The notes under the pieces: generated by a model
The model's database searches: none
Told to the model about the DNA's origin: nothing
The model's input: only the letters and a program-made list of their open reading frames with translations
Part shown: one piece after another, positions 26,633-40,994 of the stretch
How the letters are laid out: each line of letters starts with the position of its first letter
How positions within the stretch are numbered: the stretch's first letter is position 1
Translations under genes and position numbers: made by a program
Assembly: GCF_900090045.1 (NCBI RefSeq)
Contig: NC_041775.1
Location: forward strand, 1-64,000
Source of the DNA: Plasmodium malariae
Taxonomy: Eukaryota; Apicomplexa; Aconoidasida; Haemosporida; Plasmodiidae
DNA length: 64,000 nucleotides
Reading direction: 5' to 3'

Positions 26633-29515
26633 GTTATACGTCTCTTATACACTAATATATAAATAAAGAAAAAATTAACATTAAGTTATATACTTCCAAC
26701 AATAAAAAAGTAACACTTTTATATTTTTTTATATTTGTACTTACAATATTAACATAATAGCACATTTGATTACATAGTCAAATCAACAATACCTAAAAAA
26801 GGATTCTAAAAAGTTTTATAATATTATTTATAAAAAATTAAATTTAATTAAATTACAATTTCAGTTCATTCACATGTATTCACAATATGTAATTTAATTA
26901 TATATTAGAGTAATTAAAGGAATTTTTTTCATGATTTTTAATTATTTGGAAATCTTAAATCTATTTACGATATACAATGTATAAAATATAGATATATGCT
27001 AATCTCCTAGGTATTTCTAGTATAATTACTATTTTGAATTTTTCTTACTAATTGATTTAATTTTATAAATACATATATCGGAAAATGTAGCTATTGTCGA
27101 TAAAAACAATAATAATATTTACAATAATGAAACGAAAGTCCTGAAAAATTTGAAATATTTTTATTCAGTGTAAATTTCTATGTTTCACTAATTATGATGC
27201 ACGCTTTACCTTATGGTTAGATATATATATAAAAAATTAAATTTATTGTATATTACCAATTTTATGAAAAAATATCTATTTCAATGGAAAATAATAACTT
27301 ATTTATTTTAGTAAAATAATTTTTGATAATACTTATTTTTAGTAAAGTCTAATTAATACAGTTATTTGTGATATTCCTTTAAACCCACAAATTACTTTTT
27401 TTTTTTTTTAATTACACATATATATTTAGAAAAATATTATTAAAAAAAAAGTGTAATACACATATAAAATGCATTAGTATTATAATAATCATGATTCAGT
27501 AATGTGTTTCATTAATTCTATTATTAAAAATAAGTTGTTTTATAATTGTTATCACCATATTTTTAGATCTACATTTAAATAATATTTATAAAATTTAAAA
27601 AAAAAATTAAGTAATCCCACTTATGATATCATGGAAGTATGTATTATTTAATTTATTAATGTTCTATTTATTACTCATAATTATTGAACTTGTACATATA
27701 TTATTACTAAATTTTGAAATTATATTAATGTATCTGACAATGTTTTACTAATATTCTAGAAAATAAAGTAAAGCATTATTTATATGCGTGTGTACTCCTT
27801 ACAGAAATAAATAAAATTACATAAATATTAGAACATTATATACTTATCAAAAAAGGAAAAAACAATGTAAACTGTTAATATATTTTTTGGAAGTGTAGTG
27901 ATCTTTTAATTCACATTTATGAAAATATTTATTTCATTTTTCCATATCCAGCTATATTCATAAAATAAAGATTCAATACATAATTTGTTTCAAAGTATAA
28001 TCAGTACATTTTTAAATGTACATATAGAATAATAACTAAAAAAATATCAGTCTTAATTTTGGGGATAAATCTGAAATTACAGATGTGGAAACCTAAAAAA
28101 ATTAGAGCTTATTCATGCTAAAAACTCTCAAAAAAGTTACACCTAAAACCAAAAATATTATTCTTAAACAAGAATTTTATTAAAAAACAGCTAAATATTG
28201 TGATTAAGGTACAATACTATATATAGCATTAATTATAGCATAAGAACAGCTTTATACACTTACATCTATTACATGCATATTTCATTACGTTTATATTACT
28301 AGCAATAGGATTGTGAATATAACAACAATTCTTAATAAAAAATCCTTATATTTGTTTCTACACCTAAGAATGCACTATTAATGTAAAATCATGTATATAA
28401 CAAAATTACAAATTATAACGAATGTATAAATTCCCATCTATATTAAATGATATTATGAAGAAAATTGTATTTATCGTTTAGGATAAGAAAAAATGAGTAT
28501 TTGTCCTATATGTTCTACTATTATATAAATATTAGCTCAAAATTTTATTTACTTTATATTGTTAAAAACAAATATATATAATAACAATATATTATAAAAC
28601 ATTTTTTATTATAGAAGTTTAAGTAATGTTTATGAAACTAATTTTTATTCAATAATTATATGAGTGAGTTAATGTAAGTAATTATTAATTTCATTTAAAT
28701 CATTAATTTATTCATAAAGCTTTATAATTTCTAAAATCATTGTTATTCCACTAATAATTCATATCTGTAAGTAATGTTATGCTGATATATATTTGTAATC
28801 CAATAATTAAACTATTCAAAAAATGTACTAAAAATAATTACATATCAAATGAGTTATTAAACATATATTTCTCGCAATAATTGAGTTTACAATTATTATC
28901 TGTTAACATTTCTTTTAAATGAAAAATTTATAAAGTAAAAAAATAAAATTCATAAATATAATTATACTATAGGAAGAAGAACATGACATATTTAACATAA
29001 AAATAAAAAAAGTAAACGTTTTTAAAAATTTATACCATTAAACACTAACAACCATAGAAAAAAAAAAAAATTGGAAAAAAAAATACTATTGATAATAATA
29101 TAAATTGTCTAACTGCATGAAGTTTTAATTGTAATATTTTGTATACTAGATTAAATATGCATACATTTATTATTATAAAAATATACCTAAAACATTTACT
29201 CAAAACATTTCTGTATAAATATATTTTTATTATGATTGTTAGAAAATAACATTTTCACATTTTTAGAAGAAACACAAATATGTAAATATGTTAAATTATC
29301 TTAAATTATGTATACAAGAAAATACATTATAATATCAATGATAATATAAAAACCTGCTGAATTGTGTATATATTAATTATATACTTTTAAACGTTTGTGT
29401 ACCATTATGTATATTACCTATCTCACATAACAAGGGTTTTCCTTTCATTAAATATATAGTAGATATTTATAAAGGGCACAAAAAAAAATTTATGAATAAA
29501 GTACATTAATTATAT
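26633..29515. other. AT-rich spacer, part shared with 62-63 kb
   Basis: The AATGTTCTATTTATTACTCA tract at about 27658-27677 resembles AATGTTCTATTTATAACTCA at about 63179-63198. GTTATTAAACATATATTTCT near 28854-28873 resembles GTTATTAAACATATAATTCT near 63299-63318. A segment at about 28030-28510 looks slightly less AT-rich but carries no recognisable frame. No gene called. Confidence 0.5.
26974..26998 (-). promoter_or_regulatory. shared upstream element (diverged copy)
   Basis: Plus-strand ACAATGTATAAAATATAGAT lies about 342 bp upstream of the ATG at 26632, in the same place as the GAATATAGA tracts of its relatives, with a base change in the core. Confidence 0.3.
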
Positions 29516-30363
29516 TTACGCTTTATTTTCATTTCTTTTTACTTCTTTCGTATATTTCAAGAATTTTATAAATATATAAATAACTATCAAAATGTTTATT
29601 AAAATAACTAGTATAAATAGAACCATACCTCCAGGAAATTTAATTAAAACAGATAAAAAATTTAAGAGACCCCATGAATTAGCATCATTGAGATTCATTT
29701 GTTTATAAGTACCTAAAGAAGTTACTAAAAGTAATGTTAAAAAAAATATTCCCGGTAGAACAAATGTTAAAACGGTACTAATATACTCTGAAGTTTTTAA
29801 TTTTTTTTCTGGATAGTATCGATACATTTCTTGTATTTATATATATGATTAAGTCTCTTATATAATAATATTTCAAAGAAATTATCTATCGTTGTAAATG
29901 GTTTAGATTTAAATAATGTAGATTTCTTTACTACTTTTTGTATTCATCTCTTGTATTAAATTTATCGTTAGATACACTATGATGGTCATTATTTCCTGAG
30001 ACAACATATTCATTTCTAGGTTACTTATCTGCTAATATTACAATTTTTCTTTTATTCTTACATTTTGATAATAACTTACAATTTCTTTTATCAGAGTTTT
30101 TATTTCTACTATTCTATTTATCTAAAGATTTATAAAAATTGCACTATAAAATAAAGGAAATGTATTTTTTTATTTATAATATAATATATTAATTAGTGCG
30201 TAAAAATAATTTTCCTATATACATATCTATATATAATATGATATTTTAAACACTATAAAGTATATTTTTAAGGATGTCATAATTATACCCTTTTGTTCAA
30301 ATTATAACTTACACAAATAAAAAGGATATATGTCAGAATTTTAATTAATATAAAATATTTCAT
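29516..30363 (-). pseudogene. two-TM exported-type protein, decayed
   Basis: Exon 1 is 30363..30289 (25 codons, MKYFILIKILTYILFICVSY...) with donor GTATAA. Exon 2 begins at 30143 after TTTTATAG and reads CNFYKSLDK, then TAG at 30116-30114. It continues to DKRNCKLLSKCKNKR, where K replaces the PEXEL arginine. Another TAA and frame changes follow. A middle frame reads KKSTLFKSKPFTTIDNFFE. The last open part, from 29827 to 29516, encodes two TM segments (TVLTFVLPGIFFLTLLLV and GMVLFILVILINILIVIYIF) and a charged end. The KKS-LF block and short hydrophilic tail recall the gene at 18066-18955. Several stops and shifts make this a pseudogene. Confidence 0.75.
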
Positions 30364-33102
30364 TTTTAATTCAAATTCGTTTTATTTAAAGATATAATAC
30401 TTTTAATAATATTAATATTTTACTGAATATTCAAAAAGTAAAGATAAAATAATATTGTTATATACATTACTAATTTTCTTATTTAAAAAAGAATTAAAAT
30501 GAATAAATAAAATACAAACACAAATATATTATATAAAATATAATATAATTTTAAAAATATTTTAGTAAATATTTCCAATAAAGTTCTAATTATGAAAAAA
30601 GTAGTATTAATTAAAATAATTTTTCGCAAAACTTATTTCTTTAATTGATTGCTCAACATATATACATATTAATAATTTAAAAGGATGACTAAAAATTTGA
30701 GTTATTCATATATTTCAAAAATATGATAAAATATCGTTTTTCTTGGAGATTAATATTTTTATTATATATTTAAATTAAAAAATATAATATATGACTTGAA
30801 TAGTTCTATTAACTTGAATTACTCATATAGTTATTTCTTTTTTCTTTTTTTACTATTAATAAATTAACATTGTATACATATAATATTTAAACATTATATT
30901 ATAATTAAAATCAAAGTAATCTATTGAATATAGAAGTATTGATAAGTTGTAAAAAATAGAATAAAATAAATCTCTCTTTTTATTTCATAACTTTTATGAT
31001 AGCACGTAAAAAATAACAAAGTTATACACATATTTATGCAACATGATTTTTAGTAACCTCCTTGGGATTAATTTACCATCAAATTTTTTATTTATTAAAA
31101 AACGAAAAGCAAATTAATTCTTTTACAATTGTCTATCAAATTATGCATAAAACATTAAAATTATTATATATTTTCGTTTTTCTAATTTTTTCCTAAAAAC
31201 AAAAGAATTTATATTTTAGATATATTATATATATATATAATATAAATGTAAATTTAGTAAAAATATATTTTCACGGATTATGAAAATTTTTAAAAAAAAT
31301 GTTAAATTAATATAAGTTACAATATAAAATAATATCTGTACAAAATGGTAAATGATAATATATAATAAAATTTTGGAAAATATTCGATATATAAATTAAA
31401 TAATCATGAATATTTTATATAGGACGAAAAAGGTAATATTTTTTGTTAATTTATATATAAATATTACAAAAAATAATATATTAATTTATAACATTTATAG
31501 AATTAATGTAAATAAAATAAAATAAATTTGTTGTTAAAAAATCCTATTGAATTAGAAATATTGTATTTCCTTATTTTTGTTCTCTATTGCTTGTTCCACA
31601 TAGATAGTGTACATAATTATAAAAATATTATATGTTATATATATTATTTTAATAATATTAATAACAAAATGATAATAATTTCTCTGAACTAACTTTTCAT
31701 TTAAAAAATAATTGACTAAATAAAAAAAAAAATAATAAGCATGAATTTATTAATTATATAAATACCAAAATAATTTTATTTTGATAATGTATCTACTTAA
31801 TTCATTCAACAATATAAAAAAATATCCTTTTGTGTTATAAATCTATTTTATGATGGATATTTTAGTATTCTTTATAGAATGAAAAATAATCAACAGTTAC
31901 GTAATTATAATAACAAAAATTAATATTCTTTTATTTATTGATAATTAATAATAATTCTAAATATTAATAATTTCCTACATATAACACATAATAAAAATTA
32001 AAATAATACTAGTTGATAATAAATGCTTCATAGCAGTGAACTGAACCCTAATTTTAAGTATTAAATTTGTAATAATTTTATACAAAAATTAATACATATT
32101 TTTATTTTTATTTTACTTAAAAAATAAATATTATAAATATGAAAAAATAAGTAATTTCAGTATACAATATAAATATTTATTCATTTCATAAATTGTATTA
32201 ATTGTTTAATTAATATATACTTAGTAAATCATATAAAAGGCACAATAATATAATTATTTATTTACACATAATTTCAGTATTGTACAAATGAATACATTCA
32301 TTTGCATTATTCATACTGAAATTTTTATTTTTACTGTTATATAAAAATGTTTTCAAATTTGTCTATTATTAAATTGCAAAAATAATGTTATTTCAATAAA
32401 TTAACTAAGAATAACTGATTTAAAATTATTCACTGTTATATTTCTTCATTGACACAGAATATAAAAACAATATGTAGTATATATATTTATTAATGTTCAA
32501 TATAATATACAATTAAGTAATTTTGCAAAAATGAATTAAAAACATACATAGACACAACAATAATTAAAAAATAGTTTTAACCCTTCATTTCATACGCGAT
32601 ATTTAGAAATCCTAAATTACTAAACAACACATATTTATTTTTATCTCAAAACTAGTAATTGTCTTATTAAAAGTAAACCAACAAATAAATATTATTAACT
32701 GGAACAATATAATAAGTTCAGACAAGCATGATTTCTTTATAAATACAAATTATCTCACTTTCATATAATTACACAAAATAATTATTATATATTAATTTGA
32801 ACCTACAAAAATATCATTTTCATAAGAATCTATTTAAATATATGAATATAAACCCATAATATTTAATTACGTTCAAAAAATACTCTAAAATATATTTTGA
32901 AAAACATTAAAACATCAAAGATCACAAAAATACTAAGAGAATATTTATTTACTCTTGTGTGACAAAAATTATAGCTATACATACGTTCATTTGTGTAAAT
33001 TAAGCAATTATTCATATATTTATGAAATAAGGAACTATATTACATTTATTTATTCATATCAGTTCCTACTACACATAAATAGGAATATTTCTTTTATTCA
33101 TT
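30364..33102. other. AT-rich spacer
   Basis: No coding signal recognised. It should include the upstream region of the decayed gene ending at 30363 and the 3' flank of the one starting at 33103. A TTGTGTGACAAAAA tract near 32955-32968 resembles TTGTGTGTCAAAGA near 3739-3752 downstream of the fam-m-like gene. Confidence 0.55.
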
Positions 33103-33971
33103 CTAACATTTCCTTTTCTTAATTCTTTTATGTTTTCTAAATTTCATACAAGCAAAAGCAGACCATATCATAAATATGACAATTAATATACCCAATAATA
33201 CAAAAAATTTTATAGCATATTCATTGATTATAATAGTTACAACATTTACAGATGATCCACTACTAATATACAAACCTTTAGATTGATCAAATAAACCGCC
33301 AATAAAACCTCCTAATGGAGCTAATATCAACCACGAGAGTACTAAAATAGGCAAAAACATTTTATGTCCAAACTTTTTACTTACTAATTTATGGTATCTC
33401 TTATTACTAATTGACGGTTTTTTTCTAATAAAATCTATGTAATCAAGTTTTTTAAAAAATTTCTTTCAAAGCGAGATAATTTTTTTCTTCCATATATTAA
33501 TTTTTTGTGAGCCTTGTATTGCTAATTGAATTCTTCTTTATACAATGAACTTCTCCTTGATTGCTGGTTTGTTTATTTGCTCCCCTTTCTATTATTGGAT
33601 ATAACCTTTTTGTCATTCTCTTCATAAATAGTTATTTCCTTCTCTGATTTTATAATATTTGAATCATTTTCTTCTTCCCATTTTGCTAATAATCTAAAAT
33701 TTATTAATTCCAATTTTATATCATACCCATACTCTCTCACCTCATATTAAAAGTACTCTAATAAATAAAAGAAACCTTTATTATATAAAAGAATAATTAA
33801 TCATAATCTCAAAATGAAAATGGATAAAAATAAGAACCGGATAAATAAAAAATACAAATTTCCTTAAATAATATATATTAATACCTCTTCATTGTAGTTA
33901 TGACATAACGAAGCTAAAAGGATAAATATCCAAATTTTAATAAAAAATATTGACTTAAATTTTTTTTCTAT
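33103..33971 (-). pseudogene. fam-l-like two-TM gene, start lost and frameshifted
   Basis: Exon 1 is 33971..33885. It has the normal 29-codon length and leader (EKKFKSIFFIKIWIFILLAS...) but begins ATA where ATG is expected, so the start codon is lost by one base. Donor GTATTA and acceptor TTATTAG at 33758 are intact. Exon 2 (33757..33103) starts STFNMR and stops within a few codons. Other frames keep INFRLLAKWEEENDSNII, an RLLAK PEXEL-like motif, then RRSSLYKEE, FERNF and DYIDFIRKK. The final open part, 33360..33103, has TM1 (FLPILVLSWLILAPLGGF), TM2 (FVLLGILIVIFMIWSAFA) and a basic end. Multiple frame changes confirm loss of function. Confidence 0.8.
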
Positions 33972-36900
33972 GATATATAATTTTAAAATTGTATTATATT
34001 CAGTAAGAAAGCAACAAAAAATACTATAATAGTTTTTTAATTATAAAAGATACTATATATATTTTATTAATTTTTTATTTATTTATAAAGTCATAATAAC
34101 ATATATATAATTAAAACGTTTTTTACAAGACAAAGATTAGGAACTTTAAAAATGAATAATGTAAATTATGTGTTAATGTTATTTATAGAGAAATAATTAT
34201 ATTATAAATAATATAATTTGCATTCATTAATAAGTATTCAAAATATATAATTTAATTACTTAATAGAGTACAATTAAATAATTTTATTTTTGTTAGTCTT
34301 CAAAAAAAAAATTGTGATTTCTTAACATTTATAAATATTAAAATCATACAAAATATAAAATATATAAAATACAAATTATGAATTCTTTTATATATTAAAT
34401 GTAGAGAAGCTAATTTTAATAATGTATTTCTTTGAATAATTATAATTATATACATTTTTCATGTAGAGCTTCCCTTTATAGTTAAATAATATTTATTTTT
34501 CACATAGTAAATATAATAGAAAAAGTGTACACATTTATGAAATAGATTTCTCATTATATAAAAGAGGCATTAATATCTATCTAAACAAAATACATATTCT
34601 TTTATAAACTGTTCTACATTAATATAATAAAATTTATTGTTACAGCGAAATCTGTAAATTTATATATATTTTTAAATACACTATAATAATTTACCCTATA
34701 TTTTTGTATAATGATTTTATAGCATTATAGTATATATACAAATCTAAATATATTTCCTTATTATTTAACAGAATATTTAAAAATTGTAAAATTCCATATA
34801 TTACTCATTCTATTTAAAAATGTATATATATATGTATATATATATATAAAGAGAAATATTAATATGATAATAAAAAGGTAAAGTTGAATTTAGCGTAAAA
34901 GTACTGTAAGCAATTTTATAATTTAAAAAATATTTATAGCCAAATTTTTTTACAAATGAATGTAACAATAAAAAATGTACGTATAAGCTATACATAAAGG
35001 GATCCTAAAAAATATTTATGAATATAAATAATTTAATAATTTTTCTTATGAAATAATTTAGAATAAACTCCCCTAATTTTATTTTATCACATACTATTAA
35101 AAACACATATTTTTAAGGGAAAATATAAACAGTTATTATTCTCAAATATTATATATATTTTTTATAACAGGAAAATTATCATACATCTTAGTAATTTTTT
35201 TCTTTGTACGTTTACAATAAACGTAATAATGATAAACTTTTTATATTCAAAAAAATATTATTGTCAAAAAAAAGAAAAAAAATAAAATCATATTGTATTT
35301 ATTTCAATATGTTTAAAATTAAAAGAAAAAAATTAAAAAAATTTTAAAATTTTAAAAAACAAAAATAATTATTTTGTTAATATATTTTTTTCCCATTACT
35401 TAATCAAGTTCCAAGAATTGACATAATTATATATTATTCATTTATGTTATATGTATATAATGTAATATTCATAATGGTAACAGTATTTTTTATATGATTT
35501 TATTATTTCATATATATATATATATTTTAAATAATTAAACGAAATTTTTTACATAAAATATAGGATAACACTAAAAAATATATAAAAGTATTAGCTTCTA
35601 ATATGTATGCTAAGAAATAAGTTATGAAAACGTATGAATTCAACTTAATAAAATGAATAATATATTAATTTTTTCGACTTCTCTATCATTTTATGCCATA
35701 TTCATTTTTCTTAAAAGTTTTTTCTTTTCTTCTTTTGTAAATAGCTATTATTAAAAGTTTATATGTTTAATTTTTACAAGAATAAAAATAGAAATATCCT
35801 TTTGTCATAAATTTATTTTATGTTAAATATTTAAATCTATTTTTATAAAATATAGTTAAATCAAAATTATGTATGTACGATAATATAATGATAAATATAA
35901 TAATTCTTCTAATCATAGGAACAGCTTTTTGATGGACAAAATTTATAATTATCCACAAAATGTTTCTAATAATAATTAAAATAGACAAATAAATAGTCGA
36001 TATTTCATAGAAATAATCTGATCGTTAAACCTTGTAATATTTAATTTGTTTTTTATTAGATGTATAAAACATAAATATATAGTATTATTAGGTATATATA
36101 TATTAACACTGTTTATATTGTTCTAGATATAATATCACGTATAATACTCTTTTTTATTGAACATGTGTTCTATAATAATATAATATTCTTTTTCTAATCA
36201 ATAATTTTATTAATATTATATATTTATAGGATATATAACATTTTATATTACAGTATAATGATTAAAAGTAAATGATATTATACTATATTCATTTTCACAT
36301 AAAATTTTAATTTCTTACTGATTCATTCATTAACAGTTTCATAATGATCCCTATTATATGGATATTGGTACTTTTAAAGTATGGTAGTATTTCTAATAGA
36401 TCTACTAAAATGTGTCAACATAAACTTACATATTTTGATTAAACATTAAAATTCCTACCATTACAATTTTCATTTACATGCTTTCTTACAATAATGTTTT
36501 TCTATAAAAACTAGCTATTGACTGCTTTTATTAAAATAATTTTGTTTGTTATAAAAATATTTAGCACATTCCTTTTTCATATAATTGCATATGCATTTAT
36601 CTAATATAAAATTGACAAAGTGAAAAAAGAAGTAAAATTAAAATAATTAATTCACCCATTGAAAATTTTATAATTCAATAAATATACAGTACAAAATTCA
36701 GAACAATTATAAATTAAATGACCAACTTTATTTAATATATGTTCATTTCCTCTCTTATACGTAAATATTAGTAAATATACATAATGAACTATAATAAAAA
36801 AAATATAACACTATATTCAACATACATAATATAAATCCTAATATTAAGCAAATATTGTAAATTATAAGAGAGTGTAACATGCAATAATATTAATAACATT

Positions 36901-37781
36901 AAAAAAGTATAAAACATAATAAAAATATTGAAATTAAAAAAAAAATGTATACATTTCTTCCACAATTATTTAAAATATCATAATTTTTATGTATCATATT
37001 TTTTTTCATTAATAACATTTTAATTATTAATTAAACAACTTATTTCATAGTAAAATAAAGACAACAAATCATAATAAATATGAATTAATTATTATATATA
37101 TCGTTTGAAATTACCCACATTATGTAATATAATAAATTTCACTTTTTTGTTTCTTTTAATTTTATTAGAATATTTTATTAGGTGAATTTATAATTTAAAT
37201 AAAATTAATTTCACCGTAGTAATATTCATGTAACATATAGCCAATTTCTAAAGAGAATTTAATTAAAACTTAAATAAATATAATATTGCAACTATATTTA
37301 TTAACTTCGTATATTCATATAAAGACCAAGACACATTTATTCTTCATTTAAAAGAGATAAGTATTTTTTTAATTACCTCAACAAATACTCATTTAGATTA
37401 GAAGAAGTAAAAAATGATAAGAAGAAATAATTATAGATAAAATATATGTTATCACAAAACTTCAATATAATTATACGACTTCTCTTATATATTAATTTTA
37501 GTGCCATATATATTTTCATAAAAAATTAGTTAAATACAAAAACAATAATTTAAAGCCATAATTCTATGTTAGATAATGCAAATAATTTAAAATATCAATA
37601 AAAAACATTAAAACATTCATGTTTGCAAATAAAACTAAAAGCACATATTTTTAAGATTGCAGATCAAAAAAGTTAATATGATACAAGTAGATTCTTAAAA
37701 ACTATATAACTACAGGTATATCTGTTTATTCGATATATTAATTAAAACTCATAGTGTTTGTTAGCAATAATTGAGTGATCT
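33972..37781. other. 3.8 kb AT-rich spacer
   Basis: The tract at 34241-34285 (ATTCAAAATATATAATTTAA then TTACTTAATAGAGTACAATT) is nearly repeated at 38889-38935 upstream of the next gene. It is therefore part of the shared upstream region of two-TM genes. Open frames such as 34810-34995 are repeats or chance. No gene recognised; a stretch near 36330-36520 has slightly more G/C but no convincing frame. Confidence 0.55.
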
Positions 37782-38635
37782 CTATAATAAGGGGAACATA
37801 GTATTATTCAACTTATTTTTTATAAGTGCAAACTTATCATATTTTGCAATTTTTCTGTAAATATAAATAATGGCTGCCATAACTATAAATGTAAATATAA
37901 CAAATCCTACACTAAAATAATAAGATGTTGTCCATGTTGCCACAATATTTTCTATCCCCCCAATACGGTGTAAAATTATTATAACATTTAGTATTAATAT
38001 AATTGGTACAAAAAAAATAGATATGACATAAAACAAAGCTTCCTTTAATTCTATCTTATTTCTTAAAAACTTGAAATCTTCATTCGTAAAATCTCTAACT
38101 TTATTTTTAAAATATGTTTTGTCAAACGTCCGTTTTTGAAAATATGGATCTGCTCCTTTGTATACAGAAAATATACTTTTCCTACGTTGTTTTTCTCCTA
38201 CTGCATTATTTAAGCAACATCCATTTGGATGTTTATATCTTTCTTTTTTTACTTTTGCATTATTAGGTGGATACAATTTTTCAAACTCTTCAATAGTTGG
38301 TATATCTCCTTTTATCCACACAAAATTCGAACCCTTTTTTTGTCCATATTCTTCTAGAAATCGACAAGTTCTTGTATATAATGTTTTATAAATATTGTCA
38401 TTTTTATCCAAAGAATTATTATATAAATTCTAATGAAAATAAATATTTATTATTTAAAAAAAATAATAATTTTATATTAACAAAACGTATTAATATAGGA
38501 CTCTAAAAATATGAATGATGCAATTATCCTTAAATAATATAATCATACCACATTACTGTTTATATGATATATCCAGGTTAAAATAATAAAGATAGCAATT
38601 TCAACGTAAAAAAATGACCTACAATTTTTTTTCAT
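37782..38635 (-). CDS. two-TM exported protein with canonical PEXEL, two exons
   Basis: Exon 1 is 38635..38549 (29 codons, MKKNCRSFFYVEIAIFIILT...) ending GTG|GTATGA. Exon 2 is 38429..37782 after a TTAG acceptor, phase 0. The protein is about 244 aa. At residue 52 it reads RFLEE, a canonical RxLxE PEXEL, unlike the RxLxK of its neighbours. The middle has CC at about 100-101 and RRKSIFSVYKGADPYFQKRT (QKRTF at about 127). TM1 spans about 161-182 and TM2 about 198-220. The tail YIYRKIAKYDKFALIKNKLN differs from both fam-l and fam-m. It is the strongest export candidate in the window. Family not named: a Plasmodium exported protein of unknown function. Confidence 0.85.
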
Positions 38636-40994
38636 TATATAAATTTTTAATATTGTAGTATATAAAGAAAAAAATTTGAAATATATAGCAATTTTTTAAT
38701 GACATATGATCCTATATTTATTTAAAACATTTTCTTCTTGTTTTTTCCCTAAAAAACATAATTAATTGTATCTAACTATAATGCTTTTTGCAACAATAAA
38801 AAAGAAAATTAACTTTAAAAATATATCTTTAAATATTTATTTTAATATTATAAAATTCCTCAATTAAAATTATATAATTTCCTTTTATATTAATATTTAT
38901 TCAAAATATATAATTTAATTAATTAATAGTATTACAATTAAATAACGTTTCTATTAATCCTTATAACAAAAAATATACGATTGCTTAATTCTTCGAATTA
39001 ATGAATTCACAAACATGGTATGCAGAAAACAAATGAAAAATATTCTATTAATTAAGAAAATAATTACTAATTTTAATAAAATACTCAATAATAATTTTCA
39101 TATTATAAACGTTCTATTTTAAAAAAACTGTTATTACTAAAAATAAAAAATTATTATAAAATGTAATTAGCAGAAAAAATAAATGAAAGAAATTATATTT
39201 TATACATTTTTTTGTGCTTCATTTGTTGTAAAATTTGTGTAACCTTATTGTTATATATTTAAAATATCAAATTTATTATATAGTACCTAAAATAATTAAA
39301 AAAAATATATATAAAGACAAATAAAAATAGCTTTTTTCTTTTTTAATTATAATTTTTATGTTTAGTTCATACCATTATTTTTAAATGAAAATTTTTATAA
39401 TTCATTTAATTATTTTTTAATTTTTTTTTAAATATATATTTATTTAGACGTAATATTAATATAAAATAAAAAAATTTAAGAAAATATTTTTTCCAAAAAT
39501 ATTATATAAAATTACTAAAATTTTAAATTATTTTTAATTATATATGTTTTGAAATAAGTATGATATACTATGCATAATATGTACATGAAAAATTAAAAAT
39601 AATAAAAATATAATTTGGAAATATATATGATTTGGTATTTTTTTTGCTAACAATATTAGCAAAAATGTATTATTATTTTTCCATATTTTTATACATGAAA
39701 TATAAAATTTTTTTTAAATTTATTAAAAATATTATTGCATCTAATAATTTATGAAACATGTAATTCTAATACTAACTGTTTTATAAAGATTATTTTTTAT
39801 GTTTACCTTTAAAATAATACGCATAACCACAAAAAAAAAATGGTTGGGATTTAATTAAATATGGAAAAACTTTATATAATAAAATAAAATGTAATAAATA
39901 CAATATTTTCTTAAAGGGTAATTTAAATTATCACTTAAAATAATAAAAACGTAATAAAAAATAATTTTTAAAAATATAAGTTACGGCACTTGCTGCGTTA
40001 TAATGTATTAATTGTGATTTTATATATTGAATTAATGGACCACAAATTTACTATAATGCAAAGGTCTATGAAACATTTACAAATAATTATTGCATATAAA
40101 GCACATTTTTATTGTGAATATTGGTTAATATCAATTTTACATCTTCATGGTTCAAAAAAAAAAATAGATTACATATACATATTAGGACAGAATAATAAAT
40201 TACAACAAAAAAATAACTAATTATACAATATATATATAAAAACATATGATCTCCTAAAAATATCTAATATATAATATTTTATTTTGGTATATTAATATAC
40301 ATTTACATATTGTACATGTTGCATAAAAAAATTTATATGTATACAACAATTATTTTTGTGTATTAATATAATTTCGTTAGGCATAAAGGAAAACGTCCTT
40401 AGATATATGAAAATCATTATTTTTAAAAAAATATATTAATTATGACTATGATTCCATTATATATTCTTATACTACAACGGTTAAATTTAAGAATTTTACG
40501 AGTACATAAATAAACATTAAAATGCATAATAAACAAACCAAAGGGAATATAGTTCTTCCTCTCTCCAAAATTAAATAATCTCCTTAATACTTATAACCCT
40601 GATATATGTAATCAATTTTCTAATGAAGTATGAAAAAAAAAAATCAATAAAAGAACTGTTTAAAAGAATATATGTCTGCAAAGTAAATACTAAGCGATAT
40701 TCATATATCCTGAATATTTTAAACTATCTTTCTAGGTAGGATCAATATATTTTCTGTAATTATACATAGGACCAAATTACCTATATATTAATTTTTCAAA
40801 AAAAATATAACTAATACTACAAATGGATAACACATAACAAATATCTGTTTCCTAAATTATTTTTTGCTTCACATGTATTACCATTATACGTACAATAATA
40901 TCTTCAAACAAATTCTTATTCAATGCAATATTTTCAATGTCAGAATTAACATATCCACTTCCCCTTTACATATTTTTAATTTTATATTACTTGT
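38636..40994. other. AT-rich spacer, possible remains of a two-TM gene at the right
   Basis: The left part is the upstream region of the 37782-38635 gene (shared tract at 38889-38935). Around 40480-40580 the minus strand has a hydrophobic run (GRTIFPLVCLLCILMFIYVL) where TM2 of the relic at 40995-41302 would be expected, but no continuous frame links them. The plus-strand open frame at 39990-40220 has no family features. Confidence 0.45.

Noticed and set aside
36330..36520. Slightly less AT-rich patch that might hide another PIR relic.
   Set aside because: Three-frame reading on both strands gave no ordered PIR motifs.
40480..40580. Minus-strand hydrophobic run that could be TM2 of the relic at 40995-41302.
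   Set aside because: Distance fits, but no sequence between supports one gene; kept only as a remark in the spacer entry.
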